Positions 25,964 through 35,048 of a DNA stretch of 64,000 nt are shown in pieces. The first letter of the stretch is position 1; each line of letters begins with the position of its first letter. Under the pieces are notes generated by a model. It was given only the letters and a program-made list of their open reading frames with translations. It did not search any database and was not told where the DNA came from. The translations under genes and the position numbers were made by a program. Location: contig CAVSVP010000009.1 in NCBI GenBank assembly GCA_963731125.1, positions 620,001-684,000 of the forward strand, written 5' to 3'. The stretch is from CAVSVP01 sp963731125 (lineage in GTDB: Bacteria > Pseudomonadota > Gammaproteobacteria > Competibacterales > Competibacteraceae).

Positions 25964-28900
25964 CTAGCCTCCTGCGGAGACTGCCGCGAATGCCGCCGTC
26001 CGCGACGCCTGCTGTCGGCTCCAGAATTTCGGGATGTCCTGACGGTAGCGGCGCATGACCAGATTGGCCACTAGCCCGGTCCAACCGGTCTGATGCGCAG
26101 CGCCCAGACCCTGGCCGGTGTCCCCGTGGAAATACTCATAGAACAGATAAAGATCTTTCCAATGAGGATCGCTTTGGCACGGACTGTCCGGCCGCATGGC
26201 GGGAATCCGGCCGCCGCCGTCGCGGCGGTAGAGATCCACCAGACGTTCCGCCAGCAGATTGGCAATCTCCTTTAGATTAAGCTCCTGGTTGCCCAGGCAG
26301 GGTACCGGCATGGTAAACCCATCTCCCAGAAACCGGTGGAATTTCTCGATGGCCTGGATTAAAGAGTAGTTGACGGGCATCCAGAGCGGACCGCGCCAGT
26401 TGGAGTTGCCGCCAAATAGGCCGGAGTTGGATTCCCCGGGAACATATTCAATCAGCGCCTGGCCGATCCCGGGTAAATAGCCCAGTTCCCGGTGCTCGGC
26501 ATGGATGCGGCTGACACTGCGCACTCCGTAGGGAGCGAGAAACTCACTCTCGCTAAGCACCCGCCGCAGGATAAGGGGTAACATGGTATGGTCCACCAAG
26601 GCTAGCAGATGCTCGCCCCGGTCGTTCTCCCAGTCCGGGCAGGCACAGACGGCGTTGCCCTGAAACAGACCGCCGTGGTGCTCACGCAGCAGCTGGCGGA
26701 AGCGTGGCGCATTGGTTAATAGTCGGCGATCCACAATTTCGGTGGCTACCAAGGGGATCAAACCCACACAAGAATACACATCCACACGATAATGGCAACC
26801 GTCGGGAGTAACGAGCAAGTCTTTGAAAAATCCCGCCTCGGGATCCCATAGGGAAATGCTGCTGCCGCTATGCCCGCCGATGGCATTGGCAATGGCCAGA
26901 AACTGGTTATAGATCTGGATGGCCATCTCCTCATAGTCGGGTTCAACCGTGGCCAATTCCAGGGCCATCACCGTCATATTAAGGGCGAACATGGCCATCC
27001 AGCCGGTGGCGTCCGCCTGTTTCAGGCTATAACCCGGCGCTAGAGGCTGCGAACGGTCGAATACGGAAATATTGTCCAGCCCCAGAAATCCTCCCTCAAA
27101 GACATTATGGCCTTCGGCGTCTTTGCGGTTGATCCACCAGGCATAGTTTAACAGCAGTTTATGGAACACACGCCGGAGAAAACCAGAATCTCCCCGGCCC
27201 CGCTGCACCCGTTCGGCACGGAAGATTTTAAGAGCGCCCATGGCATGCACGGGCGGGTTAACGTCGTTAAAAGCCCATTCGTAGGCAGGAATCTGGCCGT
27301 TGGGGTGGAGATAGTTCTCCTTGAGCATCAGTTCGAGCTGATCCTTGGCAAAGTCCACATCGACGAGCGCCAGGGCGGCGCAATGGTAGGCCAGATCCCA
27401 GGCTGCGAACCAGGGATACTCCCAGCTATCGGGCATGGAAATCACCGCGCTGGCTTGGAAATGTTTCCAGTGGTGATTGCGTCCGGACAGACGGCTGGTC
27501 GGCGGCGGAAGCCCATCTCCCGTCAGCCAGCGCGCCACGTCGTAATGGAAAAACTGTTTGCACCAGATCATGCCGGCCAGTGCCTGGCGCATGATGCGAT
27601 GATCTTCCGGACTGGCGGCTGGAGACAGCCGATCGTAGAAAATATCCGCTTCGGACTTGCGCGAAGAAAATACCACTTCGGTGCAGGCGAAAGGCTTCTC
27701 CAGGGGCCGGGTGGATAACACCAGTTCTGCCCGTGACGATTGCCCGCCGGCCGCGGCGAAGGTATGCCAGGCGGCAAATTTAGTGCCCGTCAAAGCCGGA
27801 TTGACGGCATCCTGCTCACTGTGGACGATACGGCGGTGAAAAGCATCCTTGACATACGGGGCCGGATTGGGTTGCCCCCAAAGCCGCGCAAAGTTGGTCT
27901 CATTTTCAGTGAACAGCAGCGTCCCCGGTGTCCGACCGTAAAGATAATAGCTTCCCAGAGTGGCATGCTGCGCCTGTACCGCCCAACTGGCACCCGTGGG
28001 TGCGGTGATGGCATGCAGCAGGGGTTTTGCCGCGCCTGCCGCGTCCCAGGACCACGTGTTACGGAACCAGAGGGTCGGCAACAGGTGTTACTCGCTCGAG
28101 CGAGGCCAGCACCGTTGTCGAGGCGGCACTGACCGTGGCCTTCTCTTGGCGGTTGCGTTCGCGCTGCAGCTCCTGTTCCAGCGCCTCAAGCCGCTGCAGC
28201 AGGGCGTGGAGCTGGCGAAACTCGGGCGGTGGCGGCTGCCAGGGCCGGGGGCGGCGGTTGGCACCGTAGTCGGCCAACGCCAGAGCATCCTGGTCATCGT
28301 TCTTCACCTTGTGCCCGATGCCTTTGGCGTAATCCTTGAGCTGTTTGGGGTTGACCACCGTAACCGTGGCGCCAGCCTCATACAGCGTATGCGCGGCGGT
28401 TTCATGGTAAGGGCCGGTGGCTTCCATGATCACCTGCAGCTCGCTCGCGCGGCTGCCCCGTTTGCTTCTGTGCCCAGGCCAACAGCTGGTGCATCCCCTC
28501 GGGCGTGTTGGGCACCACTTTGCTGCGTTGCTTGCCTGTCGTCGGCTCCAGCAGCAACACACAGTGTACTTTGCGTTTATAATATCAAGGGTGGCAGTGT
28601 CCGGCCCGCGATTGTAGGCGTCGATGCGGACATGAATTTCATCAGGGGCGGCTTTGGCGTAATAGACCTGTATGTCCCAATAGCGGTTCTCGTGAAAAAC
28701 GCCACCGTCCAGCAGATCAAACGGCGGCTCGGCGCGGCTGCGGCGAGCGTTTTCTTCTACCAGCCAGGCATAGGGATAGGCGCTTTGCGGGTATTTGTAT
28801 AAATAACTCAAATAGCTGTGACTGGGGGTCGCATCCAAGTAAAAGTAATATTCTTTGACGTCTTCGCCGTGGTTACCCTGGTTTCCGGTTAACCCAAAGG

Positions 28901-29195
28901 CGCGCTCCTTAAGGATGGGATCGTTACCGTTCCATAGCGCAATGGCAAAACACAGGTGTTGTTTCTCATCACAGATGCCGCCCATCCCGTCCTCGTTCCA
29001 GCGGTAGGCCCGGGAACGGGCCTGGTCGTGGTCAAAATCATCCCAGGCCGAACCGTCAGGGCTGTAATCTTCCCGCACCGTGCCCCAGGCACGCTCGGCC
29101 AGATAGGGTCCCCATAGCCGCCAGTTTTCCTTACCCTGACGCTGCCTTTCGAGACGCCGGCGCTCCGGATTGCTGTTGTCGGTATCGTTGGTCAT
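25964..29195 (-). pseudogene. MGH1-like glucosidase (GH63-like), interrupted by an IS110 fragment
   Basis: The two parts, 29195-28581 (205 codons) and 28081-25964 (705 codons), join in frame to give a 910-residue glucosidase of the MGH1/GH63-like (alpha/alpha)6 type. The join restores NRGPDTATLDI-LPTLWFRNTWSW. The N-terminal part is a beta domain (RLWGPYLAERAWGTVREDYS); the catalytic barrel includes NPPVHAMGALKIF, GGFLGLDNISVFDRS and NSNWRGPLWMPVNYSL. Enzymes of this class cut alpha-glucosides such as trehalose-like or glucosylglycerate substrates. The N-terminal start ATG 29195 follows GAGGAGTAACG. The insert makes the present gene non-functional unless the halves are expressed separately. 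It belongs to the SDR-cyclase-GMC operon. Confidence 0.88.
28082..28580 (-). mobile_element. Truncated IS110-type transposase fragment, 499 bp, inside the glucosidase
   Basis: The minus strand encodes part of the DEDD/RuvC-like domain of an IS110 transposase: VIMEATGPYHETAAHTLYE, VNPKQLKDYAKGIGHKVKND and DQDALALADYG. The beginning is in another frame (VLLLEPTTGKQRSKVVPNTP) so it is also frameshifted. The N-terminal start and the whole C-terminal Transposase_20 domain are missing. The edges were set by restoring the host frame. No inverted repeats are visible, as usual for IS110. Confidence 0.8.
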
Positions 29196-29235
29196 CACGT
29201 TACTCCTCGTTTAGCTAAGCTTTATCTTTTAAGGT

Positions 29236-30675
29236 CTATCTTGAGAGGCTGGCGGACGCCAGGCGATCCGCTACCCGTAACGCCCAGGCATAAATGGTCA
29301 ACGCTGGGTTGACACGGCTGGAGCGGGGCAGAACGCTGCCATCCACCACATAGAGATTCTCCATGCCATGCGCTTTACCGTCGGCATCCACCACCGATGT
29401 GTTCGGGTCACAACCGGTTATCAACGTGCCACAGGCGTGCGCGGTACCGCTAAGAGCGATGGGTTTGACCAGAGAGATAAAGCGCACTCCCAGCAACGCC
29501 CGGCTAAGCCCCCGAACTAAAGCCTTATGTTCTTGGTGAGCCATCGGCAAACGACGGGGATCATAATCGAGCTGTGGCCGCTGGGCGCCATTGGCATGGG
29601 CCAGTACCCGGTTGCTTTCATGGGAGCCATCCTCGGTCTGCAGAAAAAACCCATAGGCCCGTGCACCAATAAAGGCGGTGGTCCAGCGCGGCATCAGACG
29701 CGGAAACAGCGTGCCGATCACATCGGCCCCAAAGCCCAGAGGCTGAACGCTGCTATGGGGAAAGCGGGTATTAAAAAACACGACGGTCTTGCGCAACACA
29801 TCGGTAATCCGCAGCGAAGAGACTGCCAGCAGGGCGGTCAGCAGATGGTGCTTATAGTAGCGTCCCACCATGCGGTAACTCGGCAGGCATTCGGCAAGCC
29901 CGGTGGTTTCTAGATAATCCTGCAACAGCCTTGGTGAATGCAGCGCGCCCGCCGCCAGCAACACACGCTCGGCCCGAAAATGGCGTCCCTGCTGATCCAG
30001 CACGCCAGCCACGCGGCGTGGTCCGGATTCTGCCGGAAGCAACCGTTGCACCGCTGCCTGCGTCAGAATGGTTAGATTGGGAAGATCTTGCACCCGCTCC
30101 AGCAGGGCACACTGAGCATCGGCCTTAAAGCCCCTAAGGGAGGCAAAGCCGTCATAGTGCCGGGCCTCCTCGGGATAGTCCAGAATCTCCAGGGCCAGAC
30201 CCAGGGGCAAGGGCTGCATCTGCCAGTCACCGTCGCGTTGCAGGCGGTCGGCGATCCTGTGCAGAGTCGGCTCAACGGCGAACTGGCGTACCCTCAGCAG
30301 CTTCTCGATCTGTTCATAGTAAGGCGCCAAATCCTGATACCCGATCGACCAAGGCAGGCATCGATGGGGCTTGTCGGCGGCGAACTCAGCGGCGTCAAAC
30401 CGCGCCAGGGCTGCCCCATACCATTTAGTCTTGCCGCCCAGATTAAAATACTCTTCGGGCACCAGAAGCTTGCCATCCTTGTCTGACCAAGGTTCTCGGT
30501 TCTTGAAAAAACCCTGGCGAACCACCTTATCGATTTCCAGGGTGCTGCCATCTCGGGGCAGTGCGTCCCCCTTCTCCAGCACCAGCACCCGCTTGCCCGC
30601 CCTGGCTAGCTGGTAGGCGGCCGCCGAGCCACCTGCCCCAGAACCGATAATAAGATAGTCGTAGTTGTCATGCAT
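29236..30675 (-). CDS. GMC-family FAD-dependent oxidoreductase
   Basis: A 479-residue GMC enzyme. FAD binding is by YLIIGSGAGGSAAAYQLARAG near the N-terminus; the C-terminal half has GTAHACGTLITGCDPNTSV, and VDGSVLPRSSRVNPALTIYA with the catalytic His/Asn region. These enzymes oxidise alcohols or sugar hydroxyls. I selected ATG 30675 (AGAGGGTGATC upstream) over the GTG at 30684. It lies 38 nt after the cyclase-family gene and about 40 nt ahead of the glucosidase, clearly in the same operon. A sugar or polyol substrate is likely from context but not proven. Confidence 0.85.
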   Translation of the reverse strand: MHDNYDYLIIGSGAGGSAAAYQLARAGKRVLVLEKGDALPRDGSTLEIDKVVRQGFFKNREPWSDKDGKLLVPEEYFNLGGKTKWYGAALARFDAAEFAADKPHRCLPWSIGYQDLAPYYEQIEKLLRVRQFAVEPTLHRIADRLQRDGDWQMQPLPLGLALEILDYPEEARHYDGFASLRGFKADAQCALLERVQDLPNLTILTQAAVQRLLPAESGPRRVAGVLDQQGRHFRAERVLLAAGALHSPRLLQDYLETTGLAECLPSYRMVGRYYKHHLLTALLAVSSLRITDVLRKTVVFFNTRFPHSSVQPLGFGADVIGTLFPRLMPRWTTAFIGARAYGFFLQTEDGSHESNRVLAHANGAQRPQLDYDPRRLPMAHQEHKALVRGLSRALLGVRFISLVKPIALSGTAHACGTLITGCDPNTSVVDADGKAHGMENLYVVDGSVLPRSSRVNPALTIYAWALRVADRLASASLSR

Positions 30676-30713
30676 GGTGATCACCCTCTTAACCTGTCAT
30701 TCGCAACCGGTGC

Positions 30714-31757
30714 CTAAAACACCGCCGCAGGAGCGATTACGGCAGCCGTAGAGCCGCGGGTTTTGGCGTGAGTCACGGTCAACAGAAACTCGTATACGCC
30801 GCGCCGCGCTAAGGCCTCGGTAGCCAGGTTCTCCATGGCGAACAGGCCTAATTTGACGTACATGGTCTGCGGCACCAAGAACGGGCGCTGTGGGTCTTCA
30901 CCGGGTACTGGCCCGAAGCTCCAGGTATCGGCGCCAGTCAGCGCGATCCGTTGTGCATAGAGCCAGTTCACCACTGCCATTCCGGGACCCGGTTCTCCGG
31001 CAAGAAATTCGCCATTATCTTTGCCCCATAAGCCACCCCAGCCGGTATGAAACAACACGGCGTCGCCCCGGCGGATCGTCACTTTTTGCTTGCGCAAGGC
31101 CTCCTGAACATCGGCTAACGTGATCACATAGCCTTTGCTTAAGCGCTCCACTCCCTTAAAAGCGGCGATATCGATCAGTACGCCGCGCGTTACAATAGGC
31201 GGCACTGTTTCCATACCAAACCGGTTCAGACCCCAGGGTTCCACTACTTGCCGGGTGGACCAGCCGTTGTAAAAGCGATCGCCGATTTGAATATGGCCGA
31301 TGGAGTCCAGCTGAGTGCCCACTTGGAAGGTGCCGACCTGGATCTCGGTAATCCAGTTGATCTGGTTCTTGCCCCAGCCCCTGCCGCCGGCATCCGGACG
31401 GCGCAGATTCGTGAAATGGGGTGAGACATCTACCGTCTGATGCCAATAGCGGCCGGGAAACTTAGGGATGTTTTCGTCCAATATCCGACCCAGGTCCAGC
31501 ACGGTGCCGGTGCGCACCAGCGCTGCCGCCGCACGCACTACTTCGGGGGTAATCTCATTCAGCGTTCCTAGCTGATCCTGAGCTCCATACCGGCTTGGCC
31601 ACCAGGGTGTCTGGCCGGCTGGCAGATCGGCGCTACTTTCTCGATGGTGAGAGGCGACTACAGGAACGTTTGCTATGGTTGCCGTCATACCTGGAATTGC
31701 CGGGAGCAGCATTAAAACTGCAGGCCATAGCAGCCCGCCAAAGCGTTGCTTATTCAT
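30714..31757 (-). CDS. Exported cyclase-family (kynurenine formamidase-like) hydrolase
   Basis: A 347-residue protein with a Sec signal (MNKQRFGGLLWPAVLMLLPAIP...) and a cyclase-family fold. Family members are metal hydrolases such as kynurenine formamidase and isatin hydrolase, with the motif HxGTHxDxxxH. Here it is VGTQLDSIGHIQ, so the first His is Gln, while the Asp and the last His remain. Other hallmarks are GRYWHQTVDV, DIAAFKGVE and GDAVLFHTGWGGLW. ATG 31757 is used; the frame is open to a TTG at 31775. It is in the sigma-54-linked operon. Substrate unknown, perhaps a lactone formed by the oxidoreductases. Confidence 0.8.
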   Translation of the reverse strand: MNKQRFGGLLWPAVLMLLPAIPGMTATIANVPVVASHHRESSADLPAGQTPWWPSRYGAQDQLGTLNEITPEVVRAAAALVRTGTVLDLGRILDENIPKFPGRYWHQTVDVSPHFTNLRRPDAGGRGWGKNQINWITEIQVGTFQVGTQLDSIGHIQIGDRFYNGWSTRQVVEPWGLNRFGMETVPPIVTRGVLIDIAAFKGVERLSKGYVITLADVQEALRKQKVTIRRGDAVLFHTGWGGLWGKDNGEFLAGEPGPGMAVVNWLYAQRIALTGADTWSFGPVPGEDPQRPFLVPQTMYVKLGLFAMENLATEALARRGVYEFLLTVTHAKTRGSTAAVIAPAAVF

Positions 31758-31771
31758 CTTAGCTACCCTTG

Positions 31772-32578
31772 TCAAAACCCCGATAAAGCGTCATCCCACC
31801 GTCTACATAGAGGGTGGTGCCGGTGATCATAGTCCGCGGCATCGGAAGCCAGCCATACCACCGCACGGGCGATATCCTCGACTTTTCCCATGCGACCGTA
31901 AGGGATCAGTTCTAGTAAAGCGGCCTCGGCTTGCGGAGTCTGCCGAGCCGTTAGGTTGCTGGAAGTCTTGACGGCCCCCGGCGCAATGCCGTTTACGCGG
32001 ACGCGGTAAGGCGCCAATTCCTGAGCTAAGGTCTTCATTAACATGCTGACCCCGCCCTTCGATGCGGCATAGCTGCCGTGCCTGGCCCAGGGGATAAATT
32101 CGTGGATTGAAGACATGCAAATAATCTTACCGGCGGCGCAGGAGAGATCCGGTATCACGCCCCGATAGATAAATTCCTGGGCAGCCGCGCGGGCACATAG
32201 GAATTGGCCGGTGAGATTGACCTCCAAGACGCGTTGCCAGTCCGCCAGGCTCATCTCCACCAGCGGCGCGTCCGCTGTACCGGCATTATTGATCAGAATG
32301 TCGATGCTGCCGTAGGTGTCGAGTACTTGCTTAAACAAGGCGCCTACCTCATCTTCTTTGCTGACATCGGCCCGTAGGGCAACGGCTTCACCGCCGTCGA
32401 CCCGAATCTGGTTAACAACCGCTTCCGCCCGCTCATCCGCAGCCATATAATTAATGGCCACCTTTGCCCCGGCGGCTGCCAATTCCCTGGCAACGGCAGC
32501 GCCAATGCCGGTATTGGCGCCCGTTACTAAAGCCCTCTGTTCCTGTAGGACCCTACGGGTTGGAATCACTGCATTCAT
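31772..32578 (-). CDS. Short-chain dehydrogenase, 3' end frameshifted
   Basis: An SDR with TGANTGIGAAVA (cofactor), ILINNAGTAD and CMSSIHEFIPWARHGSYAASKGG (Ser-Tyr-Lys). It closely resembles the SDR at 21.8 kb. After VVWLASDAADY the reading frame turns to HRHHPLCRRWDDALSGF and stops at 31772; a neighbouring frame gives MITGTTLYVDGGMTLYRGF, the expected end. One base seems lost near 31830. ATG 32578 follows GTGGAG. It is the first gene of the operon, directly after the sigma-54-type promoter. Without the shift the product would be about 269 residues and would overlap the region just before the cyclase start. Confidence 0.82.
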   Translation of the reverse strand: MNAVIPTRRVLQEQRALVTGANTGIGAAVARELAAAGAKVAINYMAADERAEAVVNQIRVDGGEAVALRADVSKEDEVGALFKQVLDTYGSIDILINNAGTADAPLVEMSLADWQRVLEVNLTGQFLCARAAAQEFIYRGVIPDLSCAAGKIICMSSIHEFIPWARHGSYAASKGGVSMLMKTLAQELAPYRVRVNGIAPGAVKTSSNLTARQTPQAEAALLELIPYGRMGKVEDIARAVVWLASDAADYDHRHHPLCRRWDDALSGF

Positions 32579-32743
32579 CACAAACTCCACTTCTTCAGGG
32601 GTGTAACCCGCCGTCCGCTGCTGAGTACCACGGGGCTGAGCAGCTCGACGGGTTGCACCCCTTCTTTGGGTTGCATGTATTGGACATGGGCGACACTGAC
32701 GGGCTGATAATGCCCGCCGGCGCCGGTCTTATCGGTCGTTAGC

Positions 32744-32758
32744 GCAAGCCTTATGCCA
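32744..32758 (-). promoter_or_regulatory. Candidate sigma-54 promoter of the SDR-cyclase-GMC-glucosidase operon
   Basis: On the minus strand, TGGCATAAGGCTTGCG fits TGGCAC-N5-TTGCW with correct spacing. It lies about 165 bp before the first SDR ATG and about 165 bp from the divergent activator start. The almost identical site at 23.67 kb supports it. Confidence 0.78.
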
Positions 32759-32839
32759 TTTCGGAGGTAAAAGCGATATAGTGATAGTTTTCAAATAATT
32801 GAGAAGGGACAGGATGGGTTCTCAATGACCGTGGTGCCG

Positions 32840-32867
32840 CACTATGCTGTGGGGCCACATTATGCTG
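32840..32867. promoter_or_regulatory. Candidate activator-binding direct repeat
   Basis: CACTATGCTG (32840-32849) and CATTATGCTG (32858-32867) are direct repeats 18 bp apart, with a small palindrome TGTGGGGCCACA between them. They lie about 80-110 bp upstream of the sigma-54-type promoter, the normal range for an upstream activator sequence, and inside the divergent leader of the activator gene, so autoregulation is possible. Confidence 0.45.
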
Positions 32868-32924
32868 AGGGGAATTTGGAGGTTGCAGTGTAAGTTGTTG
32901 TCACTTTTAAGAGGTAGCGGCACC

Positions 32925-34856
32925 ATGGCCCATTCGGTTGAACATCCCCACCCTGAAGACTTATTGCGGCTGATCGCCGAAGGCACGGCCGGCGTAACCG
33001 GCAATGAGTTTATGCATTCTCTGGTGCGCCACTCGGCCCTGGCGCTGAACGTTAAATATGCCTTTATCGCCGAATTCGCGGATATCAGGACCCGAGTACA
33101 CACGCTGGCGTTCTGGGCCGGCGATCATTTCTTAGAAAATTTTACCTATGACCTCGCGGGGACACCCTGCGAGGCGGTATTGGCGGGAGAAATGCGTTTC
33201 TATAAAGAGCGCGTGCAGGAACGCTTTCCGCGGCATCGTAGAGAGTTAGCAGAAATCGGTGCTGAGAGTTATTTAGCGGTTCCGCTTATCGACCTGTCTG
33301 GAGCCGTCATGGGCCACCTCGCCCTGATCGATATCAAACCGATGACCGGATCGTCTCAGGAGTTGTCGATATTCAAGATTTTTGCCGCCCGCGCCCGCGC
33401 AGAGCTGGAACGGTTACGGGCGGAGGAGGCACTGCGGCGTAGCGAAGAGCGCCTGGCCAGTATTCTGGCGTCTGCGATGGATGCCATTATTACCATCGAC
33501 GCTGATCGTCGGGTGACCCTTTTTAACCCGGCGGCGGAACGCATCTTCGGCTGCGCCGCGTCATGGGCGATTGGGCAACCGTTCGACCGGTTTTTGTCCA
33601 AACGTTTCCGTGGTGTTTGGGATGACTACTTGCAATCAGCAGCGGTAGCGGATGGCAAACCGCAGCAAATGTGGGCACCGGAGGACCTCACGGCGCTGCG
33701 CACCAATCGCGAAGAATTTCCTATTGAAATGACCATCTCACCCTTGGAATTGGGCGGACAGCAGTTTTATACCCTTATTCTGCGCGATGTGAATGAACGC
33801 AAGCGCACGCAGGCACAGTTACAGAGATTACAGTTAGAGAAGACTTATCTTCAGGAAGAAATTCAGTCGCATTATCGCTTTGCCGATATCATTGGCGAAT
33901 CATCCGCTATGCAACAGCTCTTTGATCATACCAGGCAAGTGGCGGTGGCTGAATCGACGGTGTTGATTATGGGCGAAACCGGTACGGGAAAGGAGCAGAT
34001 TGCCCATGCCCTGCATCATTTAAGTCAGCGCAGGGACAAGCTGCTGGTCAGACTGAATTGCGCCGCCCTACCCAGCGAGCTGATTGAGAGCGAGTTGTTC
34101 GGCCATGAAAAGGGCGCTTTCACCGGAGCAACTGCGCAACGCCGAGGACGCTTCGAACTTGCCGATGGCGGTACGTTATTTCTCGACGAGGTAGGGGAGC
34201 TGTCGCTGTCGGCCCAAGCGAAGCTGCTGCGGGTTTTACAAGAACAAGAATTTGAACGGGTGGGCGGCAGCCGCACGCTGAAAGTGGATGTGCGTGTCGT
34301 CGCAGCAACCAACCGCAGTCTCGCCGAGGCCGTCAAGGCAGGTCACTTCCGATCGGATCTGTTTTACCGGCTGAACGTATTCCCCCTTCAGATGCCGCCC
34401 TTACGCGAACGGCGTACCGATATTCCCCTCTTGGCACGCCATTTTCTGGCGAAGTTTGCCCGCAAGCTGGGCAAACCCCTTACCGATATTGCACCGGCCT
34501 CTCTGGAACGCTTGAGACGTTATTCCTGGCCCGGTAACATCCGCGAGCTGCAGAATGTCATCGAGCGCGCCGCCGTACTGGCCCGCACGCCCATTGTCGA
34601 GGTCGACACAGGCCTCGACACAGGCCTTGATAGCGGGTTGGACGCAGAAGTGCGGAAACCGCTTCCAGGCACGCTGGAGGACATGGAACGCGCCCATATT
34701 CTAAGAGTATTGCAGGAAACGGCTTGGGTGATTGAGGGGAAAAAGGGAGCCGCTGCGATCCTTGGGCTAGGCGCGAGTACCCTACGATCACGGATGCAAA
34801 AGCTGGGAATTAAACGACCGGGGCGCATGCCTTTGGATTCTCAACAGCCCAATTAA
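32925..34856 (+). CDS. Sigma-54-dependent transcriptional activator (GAF-PAS-AAA+-Fis)
   Basis: A 643-residue enhancer-binding protein. A GAF domain spans about residues 15-175, a PAS domain about 185-305 (RRSEERLASILASAMDAIIT...), a coiled linker follows, and the AAA+ domain has Walker A GETGTGKE (near 349), the sigma-54 contact loop GAFTGA (near 397) and Walker B GGTLFLDEVGEL. The C-terminal helix-turn-helix reads AAAILGLGASTLRSRMQKLG. A short repeat DTGLDTGLDSGLD precedes it. ATG 32925 with AGAGGTAGCGG is used. It is divergent from the SDR operon and very probably controls both sigma-54 promoters here. The GAF/PAS input suggests a small-molecule or redox signal. Confidence 0.9.
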   Translation: MAHSVEHPHPEDLLRLIAEGTAGVTGNEFMHSLVRHSALALNVKYAFIAEFADIRTRVHTLAFWAGDHFLENFTYDLAGTPCEAVLAGEMRFYKERVQERFPRHRRELAEIGAESYLAVPLIDLSGAVMGHLALIDIKPMTGSSQELSIFKIFAARARAELERLRAEEALRRSEERLASILASAMDAIITIDADRRVTLFNPAAERIFGCAASWAIGQPFDRFLSKRFRGVWDDYLQSAAVADGKPQQMWAPEDLTALRTNREEFPIEMTISPLELGGQQFYTLILRDVNERKRTQAQLQRLQLEKTYLQEEIQSHYRFADIIGESSAMQQLFDHTRQVAVAESTVLIMGETGTGKEQIAHALHHLSQRRDKLLVRLNCAALPSELIESELFGHEKGAFTGATAQRRGRFELADGGTLFLDEVGELSLSAQAKLLRVLQEQEFERVGGSRTLKVDVRVVAATNRSLAEAVKAGHFRSDLFYRLNVFPLQMPPLRERRTDIPLLARHFLAKFARKLGKPLTDIAPASLERLRRYSWPGNIRELQNVIERAAVLARTPIVEVDTGLDTGLDSGLDAEVRKPLPGTLEDMERAHILRVLQETAWVIEGKKGAAAILGLGASTLRSRMQKLGIKRPGRMPLDSQQPN

Positions 34857-35029
34857 GCCCAGTGTTACTGCCTCAGTTAAGTCAGATTCAAGCTATTCAG
34901 GTTGGGCGTGTCACCGCCGCTCAACCCTGCCGCCGGCAGAGATTCGCTACCACGCATCTTCCATTGTGCTGCCGACGCCATCTCCCAGCCCGGCGCCTCA
35001 GGGTTCATTGCTGCAAAAGGTCTAATAAA
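34857..35029. other. Short intergenic tail of the activator gene
   Basis: No gene is supported. The direct repeat TAATAAA at 35023-35029 is the left copy of the target duplication of the next IS. It matches the right copy at 37176-37182. Confidence 0.5.
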
Positions 35030-35048
35030 CACGACTTGGAAAGTTAGG

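Noticed and set aside
27960..28802. A 280-codon plus-strand frame opposite the glucosidase and IS110 fragment
   Set aside because: It is opposite two recognisable coding segments and has no supporting features.
32579..32790. Open frame in the SDR leader (ends KKWSL just before the SDR ATG)
   Set aside because: It has no start codon before an internal ATG and spans the sigma-54-type promoter, so it is probably chance.
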